A stretch of 64,000 bases of DNA from assembly GCF_003024385.1 (NCBI RefSeq), contig NZ_PVZN01000012.1, positions 1 to 64,000 on the forward strand, in the 5' to 3' direction. Both the position numbers and the translations under genes were made by a program. Under the pieces are notes generated by a model that made no database searches, was not told the DNA's origin, and saw only the letters and a program-made list of their open reading frames with translations. Positions 7,014-15,017 of this stretch are shown here, in pieces (position 1 is the first letter of the stretch; each line of letters begins with the position of its first letter). Origin of the DNA: Pseudomonas sp. BBP2017 (GTDB lineage: Bacteria > Pseudomonadota > Gammaproteobacteria > Pseudomonadales > Pseudomonadaceae).

Positions 7014-9386
7014 TTAGAGTAGGTCCATGGTGGCCATGGAATCAGCCATGCGGTAGCCCATCGCTTTGTAACCCGCCTGGCGCTTATCCCACATCCTCAG
7101 CAGCGCGACATTACCCACGTCAACGAAATCGATCACTCGCACGTCGGCCTTATCGGCATGTGATCGATGCAACCGCCCCGCATATTGCTGAAGGATACCC
7201 TTCCATGAGATGGGCATTGCCAGCACCAGCGTGTCCAACGGCGGATGATCGAAGCCTTCACCTACTAGTTTTCCTGTTGCCAGCAGCACTCGTGGAGCAT
7301 CAGGGGGAAGGGACTCAAGATCATGCATACGGGAAGTTCGCTGTTTCTTAGGCACTCGCCCATGAAGCGTGAAAAGGTTATGCACGCGCTGCTTCAATTC
7401 TAATTCAAGGGCATCCACATGTTCCGTCCGCTCCGTTAGCACTAGAATTTTTCTACCCTCGTTGTACGCCAGCTCAATCTCCGAGACGATTTTGGCTGTC
7501 CGCTCAGAGTCGTCGGCTAGACGCCGAAAAACGTCCTGAATCCCAAAGCCGTCGGGGACCACTATTGGTTTGGGCAGCAATCGAGGCATGACAGATAGGT
7601 CATGGGGCGCACTCGCTGGTCGAGCAGCAGAATGTCGGATCGGTCCGCACTGCATAAAAATAATGGGCTGCTGTCCATCTCGGCGCACTGGGGTTGCTGT
7701 GAGTCCCAATACGTACCGCGCGGTCGCGCTCCTCAGTAGTGCCTCGAATGACACTGCTGATAGGTGATGACACTCATCAACGATGATCTGGCCGTAGTTT
7801 TTTACCTGATCGCTGATCTCGCCTTTTCGCGATAACGACTGCATGACGGCAATGTCGATGATGCCTGTAAGCTTCGCTTTTCCGCCCCCAAGAGTACCAA
7901 CGACACCATTCCCGACTCCCAAGAACGCCTGCAAGCGCTCTTGCCACTGCCTTAACAATTCCGTCCGATGCACAAGCACCAATGTGTTAACGCCACGTTT
8001 AGCAATCAATGCAGCAGCACTCACCGTTTTACCGAACGCTGTCGGCGCGCAGAGGATACCGGTGTCATGACTTAGCATTGTGCTGATCGCATCTTCCTGG
8101 TCGGGACGCAGGGTACCGAGGAAGCTCACGTCGATGGGACTACCTGCGAAGCGTTCATCTTGAAAAACTGGGGTAATGCCGTTTTCCCCTAACAGCTCCA
8201 GCACAGCATCCAAGCAGCCACGTGGCAGCGCAAAATGTTTGGGAAAATTCTGGGCACAGCCGATGACCCTCGGCTTGTTCCACACCGACATACGCATGGC
8301 TTGAGCTTTATAGAATTCGGGGTTTTGAAAAGCAGCGAGCCGGACAAGCTGGTTTGCCAACGGCTGTGGCAATACCGCTTTTTCAAAGTAAATCATGTTA
8401 GCCAGCGTGATGTTGACGGACGCCGGCAACGGGCATGTCAATTTACGTGATCTTGACTCACGACCTTTCCAAGGTTCTGCATCGCCTTCGTCATCAACAT
8501 AGGTGACGCCTATAGGATCCCGATTGCCCATCGCCTGGGTGACAACGGCCTGGATATCTTCTGGGTCCATTCGCTGAACCGATGCCAGGAAGGCCCACTG
8601 ATCGGGATGAGGTTCAAGCGTGTCGTCTACAAAAACGCTGTTGTTGTGAGCTCTGGCCCGCTTTTGCAAAGGGAGCGCGATGAGATTTCCGAAGCCGCCC
8701 TTAGGCATATAGTCCTGATTTGGAAACAGCCGATCATAGGAACTGAGCGCCAATTGGCGTGTACGTTCACATGCATGACTGATGATTGCAGCACCGAGGC
8801 GGCGCGCATCATGAGCAGGAACATTTAGCTCGAAAAAAACCCAGCAGTGAGCCCCTTTACCTGAACGCGATATTTCCAGTGCCACTGGGACATCCAGTTC
8901 ATGGCACGACTGAGCAAAAGCTCGTGCATCATCACGCCATTCGGCTTCATCGAAGTCGACAGCCAGAAAATAACAGGTGTCATCAGGAAGCAAGGGGTAG
9001 ATACCAACCACCACTTCACCTGCTAGATGGCGATAGATCACTTCATCGGTAAGTGGAAGTAGCTGACGGTTACCGCAGTCGCCACATTTGATTCGAGGCT
9101 TCTCACAAACGCCAGGCCTCCATTCGTTTGCGCAAGCGGGAGCGTATCCTGATTTGCCTGCCTTGCTTTCCCAGCGGATGGGATAAACGTCCGTCCTACC
9201 ACGAAACAAGCTTTGGAATAGGGCAAGCTTCCCTTCAGTATCGAGTTGCTGTGAGTGTTCTGCTTGGACAATCGCTATCTTGACTGGCTCAGCAGGCGGG
9301 CGCCAATCGATGCCATGAGCATCCAGCAAGGCAATCAATCTTGCATTCTCAGCCCTTAGCTTCGCCACCAGACTAGTGTCTATCAC
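7014..9386 (-). CDS. TOTE-like primase-helicase (AEP domain plus SF2 helicase)
   Basis: This 790-aa protein starts at a GTG (9386) after GAGGCTGAAGG. It has a short N-terminal coil and a four-cysteine zinc knuckle (C85, C94, C101, C104). An archaeo-eukaryotic primase-like domain follows, with the metal motif LAVDFDE (D144, D146) and SGKGAHCWVFFE (H180). The C-terminal half is an SF2 helicase: Walker A APTAFGKT (447-454), DECH (537-540), GLTATP (561-566) and QQYAGRLHRS (733-742). This architecture is what I know as the core protein of TOTE conflict systems, proposed anti-mobile-element defences. No nuclease domain and no companion gene is visible. The gene is visibly less GC-rich than the core genome and is the main cargo of the island. 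Defence function is inference. Confidence 0.75.
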   Translation of the reverse strand: MIDTSLVAKLRAENARLIALLDAHGIDWRPPAEPVKIAIVQAEHSQQLDTEGKLALFQSLFRGRTDVYPIRWESKAGKSGYAPACANEWRPGVCEKPRIKCGDCGNRQLLPLTDEVIYRHLAGEVVVGIYPLLPDDTCYFLAVDFDEAEWRDDARAFAQSCHELDVPVALEISRSGKGAHCWVFFELNVPAHDARRLGAAIISHACERTRQLALSSYDRLFPNQDYMPKGGFGNLIALPLQKRARAHNNSVFVDDTLEPHPDQWAFLASVQRMDPEDIQAVVTQAMGNRDPIGVTYVDDEGDAEPWKGRESRSRKLTCPLPASVNITLANMIYFEKAVLPQPLANQLVRLAAFQNPEFYKAQAMRMSVWNKPRVIGCAQNFPKHFALPRGCLDAVLELLGENGITPVFQDERFAGSPIDVSFLGTLRPDQEDAISTMLSHDTGILCAPTAFGKTVSAAALIAKRGVNTLVLVHRTELLRQWQERLQAFLGVGNGVVGTLGGGKAKLTGIIDIAVMQSLSRKGEISDQVKNYGQIIVDECHHLSAVSFEALLRSATARYVLGLTATPVRRDGQQPIIFMQCGPIRHSAARPASAPHDLSVMPRLLPKPIVVPDGFGIQDVFRRLADDSERTAKIVSEIELAYNEGRKILVLTERTEHVDALELELKQRVHNLFTLHGRVPKKQRTSRMHDLESLPPDAPRVLLATGKLVGEGFDHPPLDTLVLAMPISWKGILQQYAGRLHRSHADKADVRVIDFVDVGNVALLRMWDKRQAGYKAMGYRMADSMATMDLL

Positions 9387-9582
9387 CGCCTTCAGCCTCT
9401 ACGTCTCAGGTGAAGCCTGTAGCCTCGAGCTACAACCCTCAGTCCATCAGTAAAACATAGAGGTTATCAAACAACAGAGGTTTGGTTCAGGGGCTCAAGA
9501 GGTCTACCCTAATCCCAATCAAATCGTTGGCTGGATCAATCTGCCGGTGAGGGATACAGAGCTCGCAGTTGTTGGCATTCGG

Positions 9583-9858
9583 CTAGCGTTGAAAATTCCA
9601 GGATTTTCCTAGGCGCAGAGTGATCAGGTTTGTGGTCAGCAGGTAGTAGTAGCACGTCGATTTCGAGTTTGAGTTCATGTGGTGGTTCAAAAACCAAACG
9701 AGATGTTTTCTTTGCCATGTCCATGGATTATCTCGGTTCCAGCGTTCAGAAATGGTTGCTTGAATTGTCTTGGCCTGGCGGATGTGACGTTCGCGTGTGG
9801 CATGTGCTCCAGTCAGTACCCCAGCCAAGAACAGCTCCATATCGAATGCCTTACTCAT
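9583..9858 (-). CDS. Small basic protein coupled to the tyrosine recombinase
   Basis: This frame gives 91 residues, starting MSKAFDMELFLAGVLTG at the ATG 9858, which overlaps the end of the recombinase gene by 8 bp, so translation is probably coupled. It is rich in Arg, Trp and Tyr (DNPWTWQRKHLVWFLNHH, STCYYYLLTTNLI). I remember similar small proteins next to this recombinase type in Pseudomonas islands, but no function is known to me. A 62-codon frame overlaps it at 9536-9724; I consider that a shadow, though it is not excluded. Confidence 0.6.
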   Translation of the reverse strand: MSKAFDMELFLAGVLTGAHATRERHIRQAKTIQATISERWNRDNPWTWQRKHLVWFLNHHMNSNSKSTCYYYLLTTNLITLRLGKSWNFQR

Positions 9859-10834
9859 GCGCGCCCCCGATGTACGCCGATACCACGTCGATTCGACCGT
9901 GTCCCAGCTCATAGCTGATTAGTAAACGTGCCTCTCGATCAAGGCGCGGATCGAGGTGCCTGCACCTGCCACCGTTGATAGGCGCCAGGTGATGGGTGAT
10001 CTGCTCATAGCGTTCGCACGCATATGCCGCGCGCAGTTCGTGGAAGCCTTTGAGGTTGTGCTGATGGAGGATGTCCCGGGCGGGGCGGACGATTTCCCGT
10101 TGAAAATCGAGGTAGCTCTCGTTTGGTGCAAGCAGGTTGCGGTTACCGTCGGGCGAGACCTGTTCGGCGTACCTGAGCGCTTCGCGAATATGGTCATCCA
10201 CCATGATCCAACGAGGCGCGGTTGCGCCGCCGCGGCCACCTTTGGTGCCATCCTGGATGTTGATCTTGTCGTAGTGTTCGGCTTCTCTTTGCAGGCGCGG
10301 AAGGTCAGCCAAGATGGCCTCACGCAAGCGCATCCCGGTTGCTCGCGCCAACTGCGCGATGGCGGCAGCACGTGGCTGCTGATGTCCGCAGAGGGCGTCG
10401 ACGATCCGCTTCACGTGTTCGCGGTCTTGGCCTTGTGGCACCGAGCGACGAACACTGGTGCGCCGCATTCCTAACGCCTTGCTCGGGCTCGGCACCTTCA
10501 CATACTGATCACCGCGAAGCGCAGCCATCGTTCGGTTGACACTGGACAACCGATTTTGCGCGGTGGCGATGCAGATAGCCCCTTGTTCAACTTGCTGCCG
10601 CAGATGTCCGGCATAGTCCAACAAGGTTTGCCGATCTATCTGCCGCGCATCATTAAACCCTGGCCCATCCTCTGAGCGACACCAGTGCACAAACGCCCGC
10701 CACCGATCACTGTGTGCTTTGACGGTTCCGTAGTGCCCGCCGCCAAACAGATCTTTCAATGCCTGTGGCCCGGCATAACTCAGTTGCCGACCCCATCCAA
10801 AATTTCGCCCGTCCCGTCTACCGACCAATGCCAT
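9851..10834 (-). CDS. Tyrosine recombinase (integrase-domain protein)
   Basis: This 327-aa protein of the integrase family is often found in Pseudomonas islands and plasmids. An N-terminal SAM-like DNA-binding region (about residues 25-105) precedes the catalytic domain. The catalytic residues appear complete: R169 in GMRLRE, H265-x-x-R268 in HELRAAY, H312 in ELGHGR and Y321 in SAYIGG. The start follows GAGAGAAGTGAG. It is a different subfamily from the P4-type integrase at 11745-13067. It may excise an inner unit or be left over from an earlier insertion. It overlaps the 91-aa gene at its 3' end. Confidence 0.85.
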   Translation of the reverse strand: MALVGRRDGRNFGWGRQLSYAGPQALKDLFGGGHYGTVKAHSDRWRAFVHWCRSEDGPGFNDARQIDRQTLLDYAGHLRQQVEQGAICIATAQNRLSSVNRTMAALRGDQYVKVPSPSKALGMRRTSVRRSVPQGQDREHVKRIVDALCGHQQPRAAAIAQLARATGMRLREAILADLPRLQREAEHYDKINIQDGTKGGRGGATAPRWIMVDDHIREALRYAEQVSPDGNRNLLAPNESYLDFQREIVRPARDILHQHNLKGFHELRAAYACERYEQITHHLAPINGGRCRHLDPRLDREARLLISYELGHGRIDVVSAYIGGAHE

Positions 10835-11264
10835 GATCTCACTTCTCTCGAAGCCAAACTTTTAAAAACTTCCCCACGTCATCCCGCCATGGATGTTGAG
10901 TGCTATCAGGGATCAAGGCCCCTGCGACCTGTGAGGGTTGTCCACTAACGCGGGACTGGCGGCTCCTTACGGCCAAGAGCTTGGGCATCTCATGATCTGG
11001 CCTCCTGAGCACTTCCGAGGAAGTGGGCGGGTGGAGGCTGTGCTGGCTGACGAGTCCGGCGCCGCGAGATCCTGAGTCGGGTGAAGGCAGGGATGTGATG
11101 ACCGGGGCGTGCCTGACTGTCAGTCGGGTGCAGTCCATTCCGTGGGCTGCGGCACCATCATCTGCATCGCTGTTGCTGGTGATTTCGGTGTTTGTCACGC
11201 CGATTATCACGAGGGGGAATGCCGCAAAGCCTTGTACGAGTTGGGCTGCAGCAGCGGTAGGAGC

Positions 11265-11295
11265 GTCCGTCTCTTTCCGGAAGAAAGAGACGGAC
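11265..11295. repeat. Perfect 13-bp inverted repeat with 5-nt loop
   Basis: GTCCGTCTCTTTC, loop CGGAA, GAAAGAGACGGAC. No T-run follows on either strand, so it does not look like a terminator. It could be a recombinase or replication-protein site, or an extruding hairpin of the mobile element. Confidence 0.75.
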
Positions 11296-11534
11296 ACGCA
11301 GGTTGGCGCAGTGAAATGGCCAAGCGGATAGGTTGCTGCAGGGCAGCCGGGTAGGGTGGATTTTGCCGTAGTAGGCAAAGCTGAGAAGTAGGCATCCATC
11401 ACATTGCTGTGACTGTGCGAGCCGCCGGACGCTAATCGCACTTGGGGGAGAACCACCACGGAGTGGCGTAGCTTTAAAGGTTCTGGCTACCTGGGTTGCT
11501 GTCAACGACAGCGCTTGCACGATCTTTTCTACGC

Positions 11535-11626
11535 CTGTGGATAATTTCGGTCAAGGCTCGATTTTTTGGGGGTTCTGCGGCTGTGGATGAAATTATCCAC
11601 CGGTGGATATCAGTGGTTTTCCACAG
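11535..11626. other. Origin-like cluster of DnaA boxes in the island
   Basis: A perfect box CTGTGGATAA at 11535-11544 is followed by near-boxes: CTGTGGATGA (11581-11590), TTATCCACC (11593-11601), its mirror GGTGGATAT (11602-11610) and TTTTCCACAG (11617-11626). Two of them fuse into the 16-bp palindrome TATCCACCGGTGGATA at 11594-11609. Short A/T-rich runs separate them. The pattern resembles a DnaA-dependent replication or control site of the mobile element. Confidence 0.5.
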
Positions 11627-11659
11627 ACAGTTGCGTGGGCATTAGATTTTTTAAGTGAG

Positions 11660-11702
11660 GTCCATCGAACCAGGGCGGCTTTGCAGCCCTGGTTGGATGG
11701 AC
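11660..11702. repeat. Dispersed hairpin repeat, copy 2
   Basis: GTCCATCGAACCAGGGC and GCCCTGGTTGGATGGAC pair over 17 bp with one mismatch around a 9-nt loop. It is related to the imperfect copy at 5659-5703 outside the island. It lies just downstream of the P4-type integrase stop. Confidence 0.7.
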
Positions 11703-11744
11703 CCGCGTGGACAAGCGGATCACTGAGATATGAAGACCGAGCGC

Positions 11745-13067
11745 TTACTCAGTTGCGCCACGCTTCGTTTTTAGGCGAGTGACGTTTGCTCCGGTCTGGT
11801 TCGCGAATTCGTGTGGAGTGACATGCTCCTGCCGGTTGGCCTCCAGGTACCGGCTCCACCAGTTCATGATCAGCCTACGCTCCTCGATAAACTCTGCCTT
11901 GTGGATGTAAGCGGCGCGGACGTTGTTGCGTTCCTTGTGGCTCATCTGCCTTTCAATAGCGGTCTCGGACCACAGTCCAGATTCAATCAGCGCGCTACAG
12001 GCCATTGAGCGAAAGCCATGGCCGCAGATTTCGTTTTTGGTGTCGAAACCCATCTTTCGAAGCGCGCTGTTTACCGTGTTTTCAGACATTGGCTTCCAGG
12101 GCTTGGCATCGCCTGCAAACACCAAGTCGAATTTGCCAGTGAGGACATGGATCTGTTCGAGCAGGGCTGCGGCTTGCGGCGATAAGGGGACAAGGTGGAT
12201 ATCCCCGGCCATCTTTGTACCCCTTGTGGAAAAGGGTACTCCGTCCAACGCGGGTCGAGTGTCCGGTATTTCCCAGGTGCCGCGCTTGAGATCGAATTCG
12301 CTCCAGCGGGCGAAGCGCAGTTCGCTGGAGCGTACGAACACGTGTAGGGATAGCAGCACTGTAAGTCGGGTCAGTGCTCGCCCGTGGTAGGTATCGATGA
12401 GTACGAGTAATTCCGGCAAACGCGATAAGGGTAGGGCAGGCCGGTGAACTACTCGCGGAGCTTTCATCGAGCCTTCGAGGTCGTACGCAGGGTTCGCGGT
12501 AATCAGTCGAGAGCGTTTGGCTTCGCGCATGATGCTTTGCAGGTAGTTTTGTACCCTTAACGCGACGTCAATTGTTCCCCGTAGCTTGATCGCTTCCAAG
12601 GGTTGGAGAAGGTCGAACGTATCCAATTCTGCGATATTCCGAGCGCCAAGAAGTGGAAAGACATGGGTCTTGAGGCGGCTCATCACCGTTTTGGAATGAC
12701 CTGGCGCCCACTTCGTCGACATTTGTTTGTGCCACGCCATTGCGATACTTTCGAATGTTCGCCCCTTAATTGCGGCGTCGGCCTTGGCTTTCTGCTTCTT
12801 CTCGACTGGATCAATCCCTTCGGCCAAGAGGCGCTTGGCTTCCAGGCGCTTGCGGCGAGCGTCGGCGAGGCTAATGACAGGATAGTTACCGAACGAGGTG
12901 AGCCCTTCTTTGCCGTCAGGTTTGACGTATCGGAGACGCCAGCCTTTACGGCCATTGGGTTGGACTAGAAGGTAGAGGCCGTCGCCGTCGAAAAGCTTAT
13001 AGGCGCGATCAGTGGGTTTTGCCGAGCGGCAGGCCGAATCGCTGAGTGGGGCAGTGGTGCGCGACAT
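11745..13067 (-). CDS. P4-type tyrosine integrase of the tRNA-Thr island
   Basis: This 440-aa integrase has the N-terminal DUF4102 arm-binding domain (LSDSACRSAKP, FDGDGLYLLVQPNGRKGWRL), a core-binding domain (about 100-200) and a catalytic domain. The catalytic residues are R246 (FVRSSELR), H350-x-x-R353 (HGFRSM), H377 (MSHKERN) and Y387 (AAYIHKAEF), so it should be active. It catalyses site-specific recombination at tRNA 3' ends. The gene starts 173 bp from the 3' end of tRNA-Thr, the classic position for this class, which identifies it as the enzyme that inserted the island. Confidence 0.93.
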   Translation of the reverse strand: MSRTTAPLSDSACRSAKPTDRAYKLFDGDGLYLLVQPNGRKGWRLRYVKPDGKEGLTSFGNYPVISLADARRKRLEAKRLLAEGIDPVEKKQKAKADAAIKGRTFESIAMAWHKQMSTKWAPGHSKTVMSRLKTHVFPLLGARNIAELDTFDLLQPLEAIKLRGTIDVALRVQNYLQSIMREAKRSRLITANPAYDLEGSMKAPRVVHRPALPLSRLPELLVLIDTYHGRALTRLTVLLSLHVFVRSSELRFARWSEFDLKRGTWEIPDTRPALDGVPFSTRGTKMAGDIHLVPLSPQAAALLEQIHVLTGKFDLVFAGDAKPWKPMSENTVNSALRKMGFDTKNEICGHGFRSMACSALIESGLWSETAIERQMSHKERNNVRAAYIHKAEFIEERRLIMNWWSRYLEANRQEHVTPHEFANQTGANVTRLKTKRGATE

Positions 13068-13168
13068 AAGGGTACTCCCTTTTATCGAACTGGCTGTGTA
13101 CCCTTAAATCTACCCCTAAAACGGCTGGAATCCACCAGATTTTGACGTAACCCGACGGAACGCTAAAA

Positions 13169-13199
13169 CGAAAAAACCCGCCAGAAGGCGGGTTTTTCG
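13169..13199 (-). terminator. Terminator downstream of tRNA-Thr
   Basis: CGAAAAAACCCGCC, loop AGAA, GGCGGGTTTTTCG forms a nearly perfect stem with T-runs in both directions. It lies 42 bp past the tRNA 3' end and before the integrase gene, and now serves as the tRNA terminator on the island side. Confidence 0.8.
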
Positions 13200-13240
13200 G
13201 GGGTTCCAGAGATTTTGAAAGCCTTCTCTGGAACCTTGTA

Positions 13241-13316
<76 letters not shown>

Positions 13317-13327
13317 ACAGGGGCGTC

Positions 13328-13355
13328 ATTATAGCGATCAGTTTGCGTCTGTAAA
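13328..13355 (-). promoter_or_regulatory. Sigma-70 promoter of tRNA-Thr
   Basis: On the minus strand TTTACA (13350-13355) is separated by 16 bp from a consensus TATAAT (13328-13333) and followed by a GC-rich discriminator GACGCCCC, as expected for a stringently controlled stable-RNA promoter. Confidence 0.75.
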
Positions 13356-13413
13356 CTACTTCTGCAAGATTCCTTGCGATGTCCGTTTTCAATAGGCATC
13401 ACCAGCGATTTTC

Positions 13414-13656
13414 TTACCAGCCGCGATGCAATGTCGTGGCGTCGGGTTCGGCTTTGCTCGGGTCGAATAGCATCGGTTTGTGCTCGTGGCAGCCGCGCTT
13501 GTTGCAGTGCCTGTAGGGCTGAGCCGGCAGGCCGTTGTCGCCGAGGACCTGCATCTTTGGCATGTCCCAGCCGGAGTCCGGCGTGTAGCTTGAGCTGCTG
13601 CAACCGGCCAGGGCCAGGATGAAGCTGAGCAAGGTGAGTGAGCTGAGAGTGTTCAC
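13414..13656 (-). CDS. Small lipoprotein of unknown function
   Basis: This 80-aa protein has a signal sequence ending in the lipobox LAGC (MNTLSSLTLLSFILALAGC), so Cys19 should be lipidated. The mature part is short and hydrophilic, with RHCNKRGCHEHKP, a Cys/His-rich stretch that might bind a metal. No Lol-avoidance aspartate follows the cysteine (CSSSS), which suggests the outer membrane. It is transcribed away from the SMR genes. I recall similar small proteins in other Pseudomonas, without a known role. Confidence 0.7.
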   Translation of the reverse strand: MNTLSSLTLLSFILALAGCSSSSYTPDSGWDMPKMQVLGDNGLPAQPYRHCNKRGCHEHKPMLFDPSKAEPDATTLHRGW

Positions 13657-14095
13657 AGTGAATTCCGTTTTCCGCAGGTTTCAGTCTTTGTTGAGGTTAC
13701 CGTTTTTCAGCACGACAGGTGCGCTTGCGTAATCCCGATAATTTCGGGCAGATCCTTGTACCCCGACCTGGCCAGCGACGCTTTTAAGGGTGAAAAGTAT
13801 AATTTACGAACCTTTCTGCAGCCTTTAAGGGCTTTCACCTGAATACGTGCTCAACAACGCGAAATTTAATTAGTAATTTTCTATCGATTTGACTTTAACG
13901 ATGCCTTGAGCTAATTTGTTGTTCATTATGTTGAACAGTAAAGCGTTTCTGCTCCCCACCTCTCGTCTGGTCTCCCGTGAAAATCACTGGACCGGCGGTC
14001 TCTAGCGCCTCCCCCGACAAGCAGCTTTTTCTCTCTTTTTGTCTGTAGCCGCCGCCATTTGTGCGTTCGGTTTGTGTCGCCCGTGGGAGGGCATC
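13657..14095 (+). other. 439-bp leader region of the SMR operon
   Basis: No gene is supported here. The part from 13969 to 14010 could fold into two neighbouring hairpins (GGTC..TGA-AAA-TCA..GACC and GGCG..CGCC), followed by pyrimidine-rich runs of T. I compared it by eye with guanidine riboswitch patterns and found no match. The ribosome site of the first SMR gene is GGGAGGGC. Confidence 0.35.
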
Positions 14096-14455
14096 ATGCG
14101 TTCCTGGATCTATTTGTTTATCGCTATCACCGCCGAGGTAATCGGCACCGCGTCGATGAAATTCGCCGCCACTGAGCATCCTGTTCTTGGTCATGGCTTG
14201 ATGTACGCGATGATCGGTCTGTCGTACTTCTTTCTGGCCCTGGCAGTAAAACGCGTGCCGGTGGGCGTTGCCTATGCGCTGTGGGAAGGCATCGGCATCG
14301 TGCTGATTACCCTGATCAGCGTTACCTGGCTGGGTGAAAGCCTGGGCTTGCTCAAGGCTGCGGGCCTGGGTGTGATGATCGCCGGTATCCTGCTGATCAA
14401 GGCCGGTACCCGCCCGGCACCTGCCGAGCGCAACATGGAGGCCCTGCCATGCTGA
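14096..14455 (+). CDS. SMR family exporter subunit A (MdtJ-like)
   Basis: This 119-aa inner-membrane protein has four predicted transmembrane helices. It carries the SMR signature with the essential glutamate in helix 1 ([14 protein letters not shown]) and a [27 protein letters not shown] segment (shown in part) typical of the family. The start at 14096 follows GGGAGGGC; an upstream open stretch from 14039 lacks a site. Paired SMR proteins form antiparallel heterodimers that export small cations such as polyamines or guanidinium-type drugs. The second subunit overlaps its end. Confidence 0.85.
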   Translation: MRSWIYLFIAITAEVIGTASMKFAATEHPVLGHGLMYAMIGLSYFFLALAVKRVPVGVAYALWEGIGIVLITLISVTWLGESLGLLKAAGLGVMIAGILLIKAGTRPAPAERNMEALPC

Positions 14456-14778
14456 GCATGAACTGGATACCTTTTGCCTGGCTTGGCCTGGCCATCGTGC
14501 TGGAAGTTATCGCCAACCTGCTGCTCAAGTACTCTGACGGTTTCCGCAAGCGTGGCCTGGGGATTACCTCGATTCTCTGTGTGCTGGCGGCCTTTACCGC
14601 GCTGGCTCAGGCTGTTCGCGATATTGAATTGTCGCTGGCTTATGCCATTTGGGGCGGCTTCGGCATCCTCGCCACTGTGGCGATGGGCTGGGCATTGTTT
14701 GGTCAGCGTCTGGCCGGGCGTGGCTGGTTGGGCCTGGTGCTGTTGCTGGCGGGTATGAGCCTGCTGAAACTGGCCTGA
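14449..14778 (+). CDS. SMR family exporter subunit B (MdtI-like)
   Basis: This 109-aa protein also has four transmembrane helices with the helix-1 glutamate in [19 protein letters not shown] and the [10 protein letters not shown] motif. It overlaps the previous gene by 7 bp, so the two are translationally coupled and probably form one heterodimeric exporter. An alternative ATG lies at 14458. The positions of the charged loops differ from subunit A, as expected for opposite topology. Polyamine export (as for MdtIJ) is the best guess from family knowledge; the substrate is not proven. Confidence 0.85.
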   Translation: MLSMNWIPFAWLGLAIVLEVIANLLLKYSDGFRKRGLGITSILCVLAAFTALAQAVRDIELSLAYAIWGGFGILATVAMGWALFGQRLAGRGWLGLVLLLAGMSLLKLA

Positions 14779-15017
14779 TTTGCCCGCTTAGAGCAAATCG
14801 CTAAAGCGCTTATGCACAATGCATGTGCCAGCCAGGCAGTACGTGCGTCGGAGCGACGCAGGCCGTTTGTCTTTGCGCAAATGGCTGTTTTTGCTGGCGA
14901 TAAGCCGCTGAACAAAAAACCGCCAATCGCTGAAAGCGCTTGGATCCAAGGATTTTCAGGGTTTTTTCAAAAGGTTGCCCACAGACTTATCCACAGGCTG
15001 CGCACAGCTGGCGTCGG

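Larger units (their letters stand above)
10835..11744. other. 910-bp non-coding tract between the two recombinases
   Basis: Open frames exist here (for example 10839-11459, minus) but they are rich in Ser, Pro and Arg, lack any recognisable motif and are probably not genes. The tract holds a perfect 13-bp inverted repeat (11265-11295), an origin-like DnaA-box cluster (11535-11626) and a dispersed hairpin (11660-11702), which are listed separately. Confidence 0.55.

Noticed and set aside
9536..9724. 62-codon minus-strand frame (MDMAKKTSRLVFEPP...)
   Set aside because: It overlaps the 91-aa gene in another frame. The 91-aa frame has the coupled start and a sequence that I recall from related islands, so this one is probably a shadow.
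10839..11459. 206-codon open frame on the minus strand between the island recombinases
   Set aside because: The translation is rich in Ser/Pro/Arg with no motif, it covers the perfect hairpin at 11265-11295, and no good ribosome site precedes it. It looks like a chance frame in GC-rich DNA.
13925..14095. Guanidine-I/II/III riboswitch before the SMR pair
   Set aside because: The conserved ykkC words and the paired ACGR loops of mini-ykkC are absent in both orientations.
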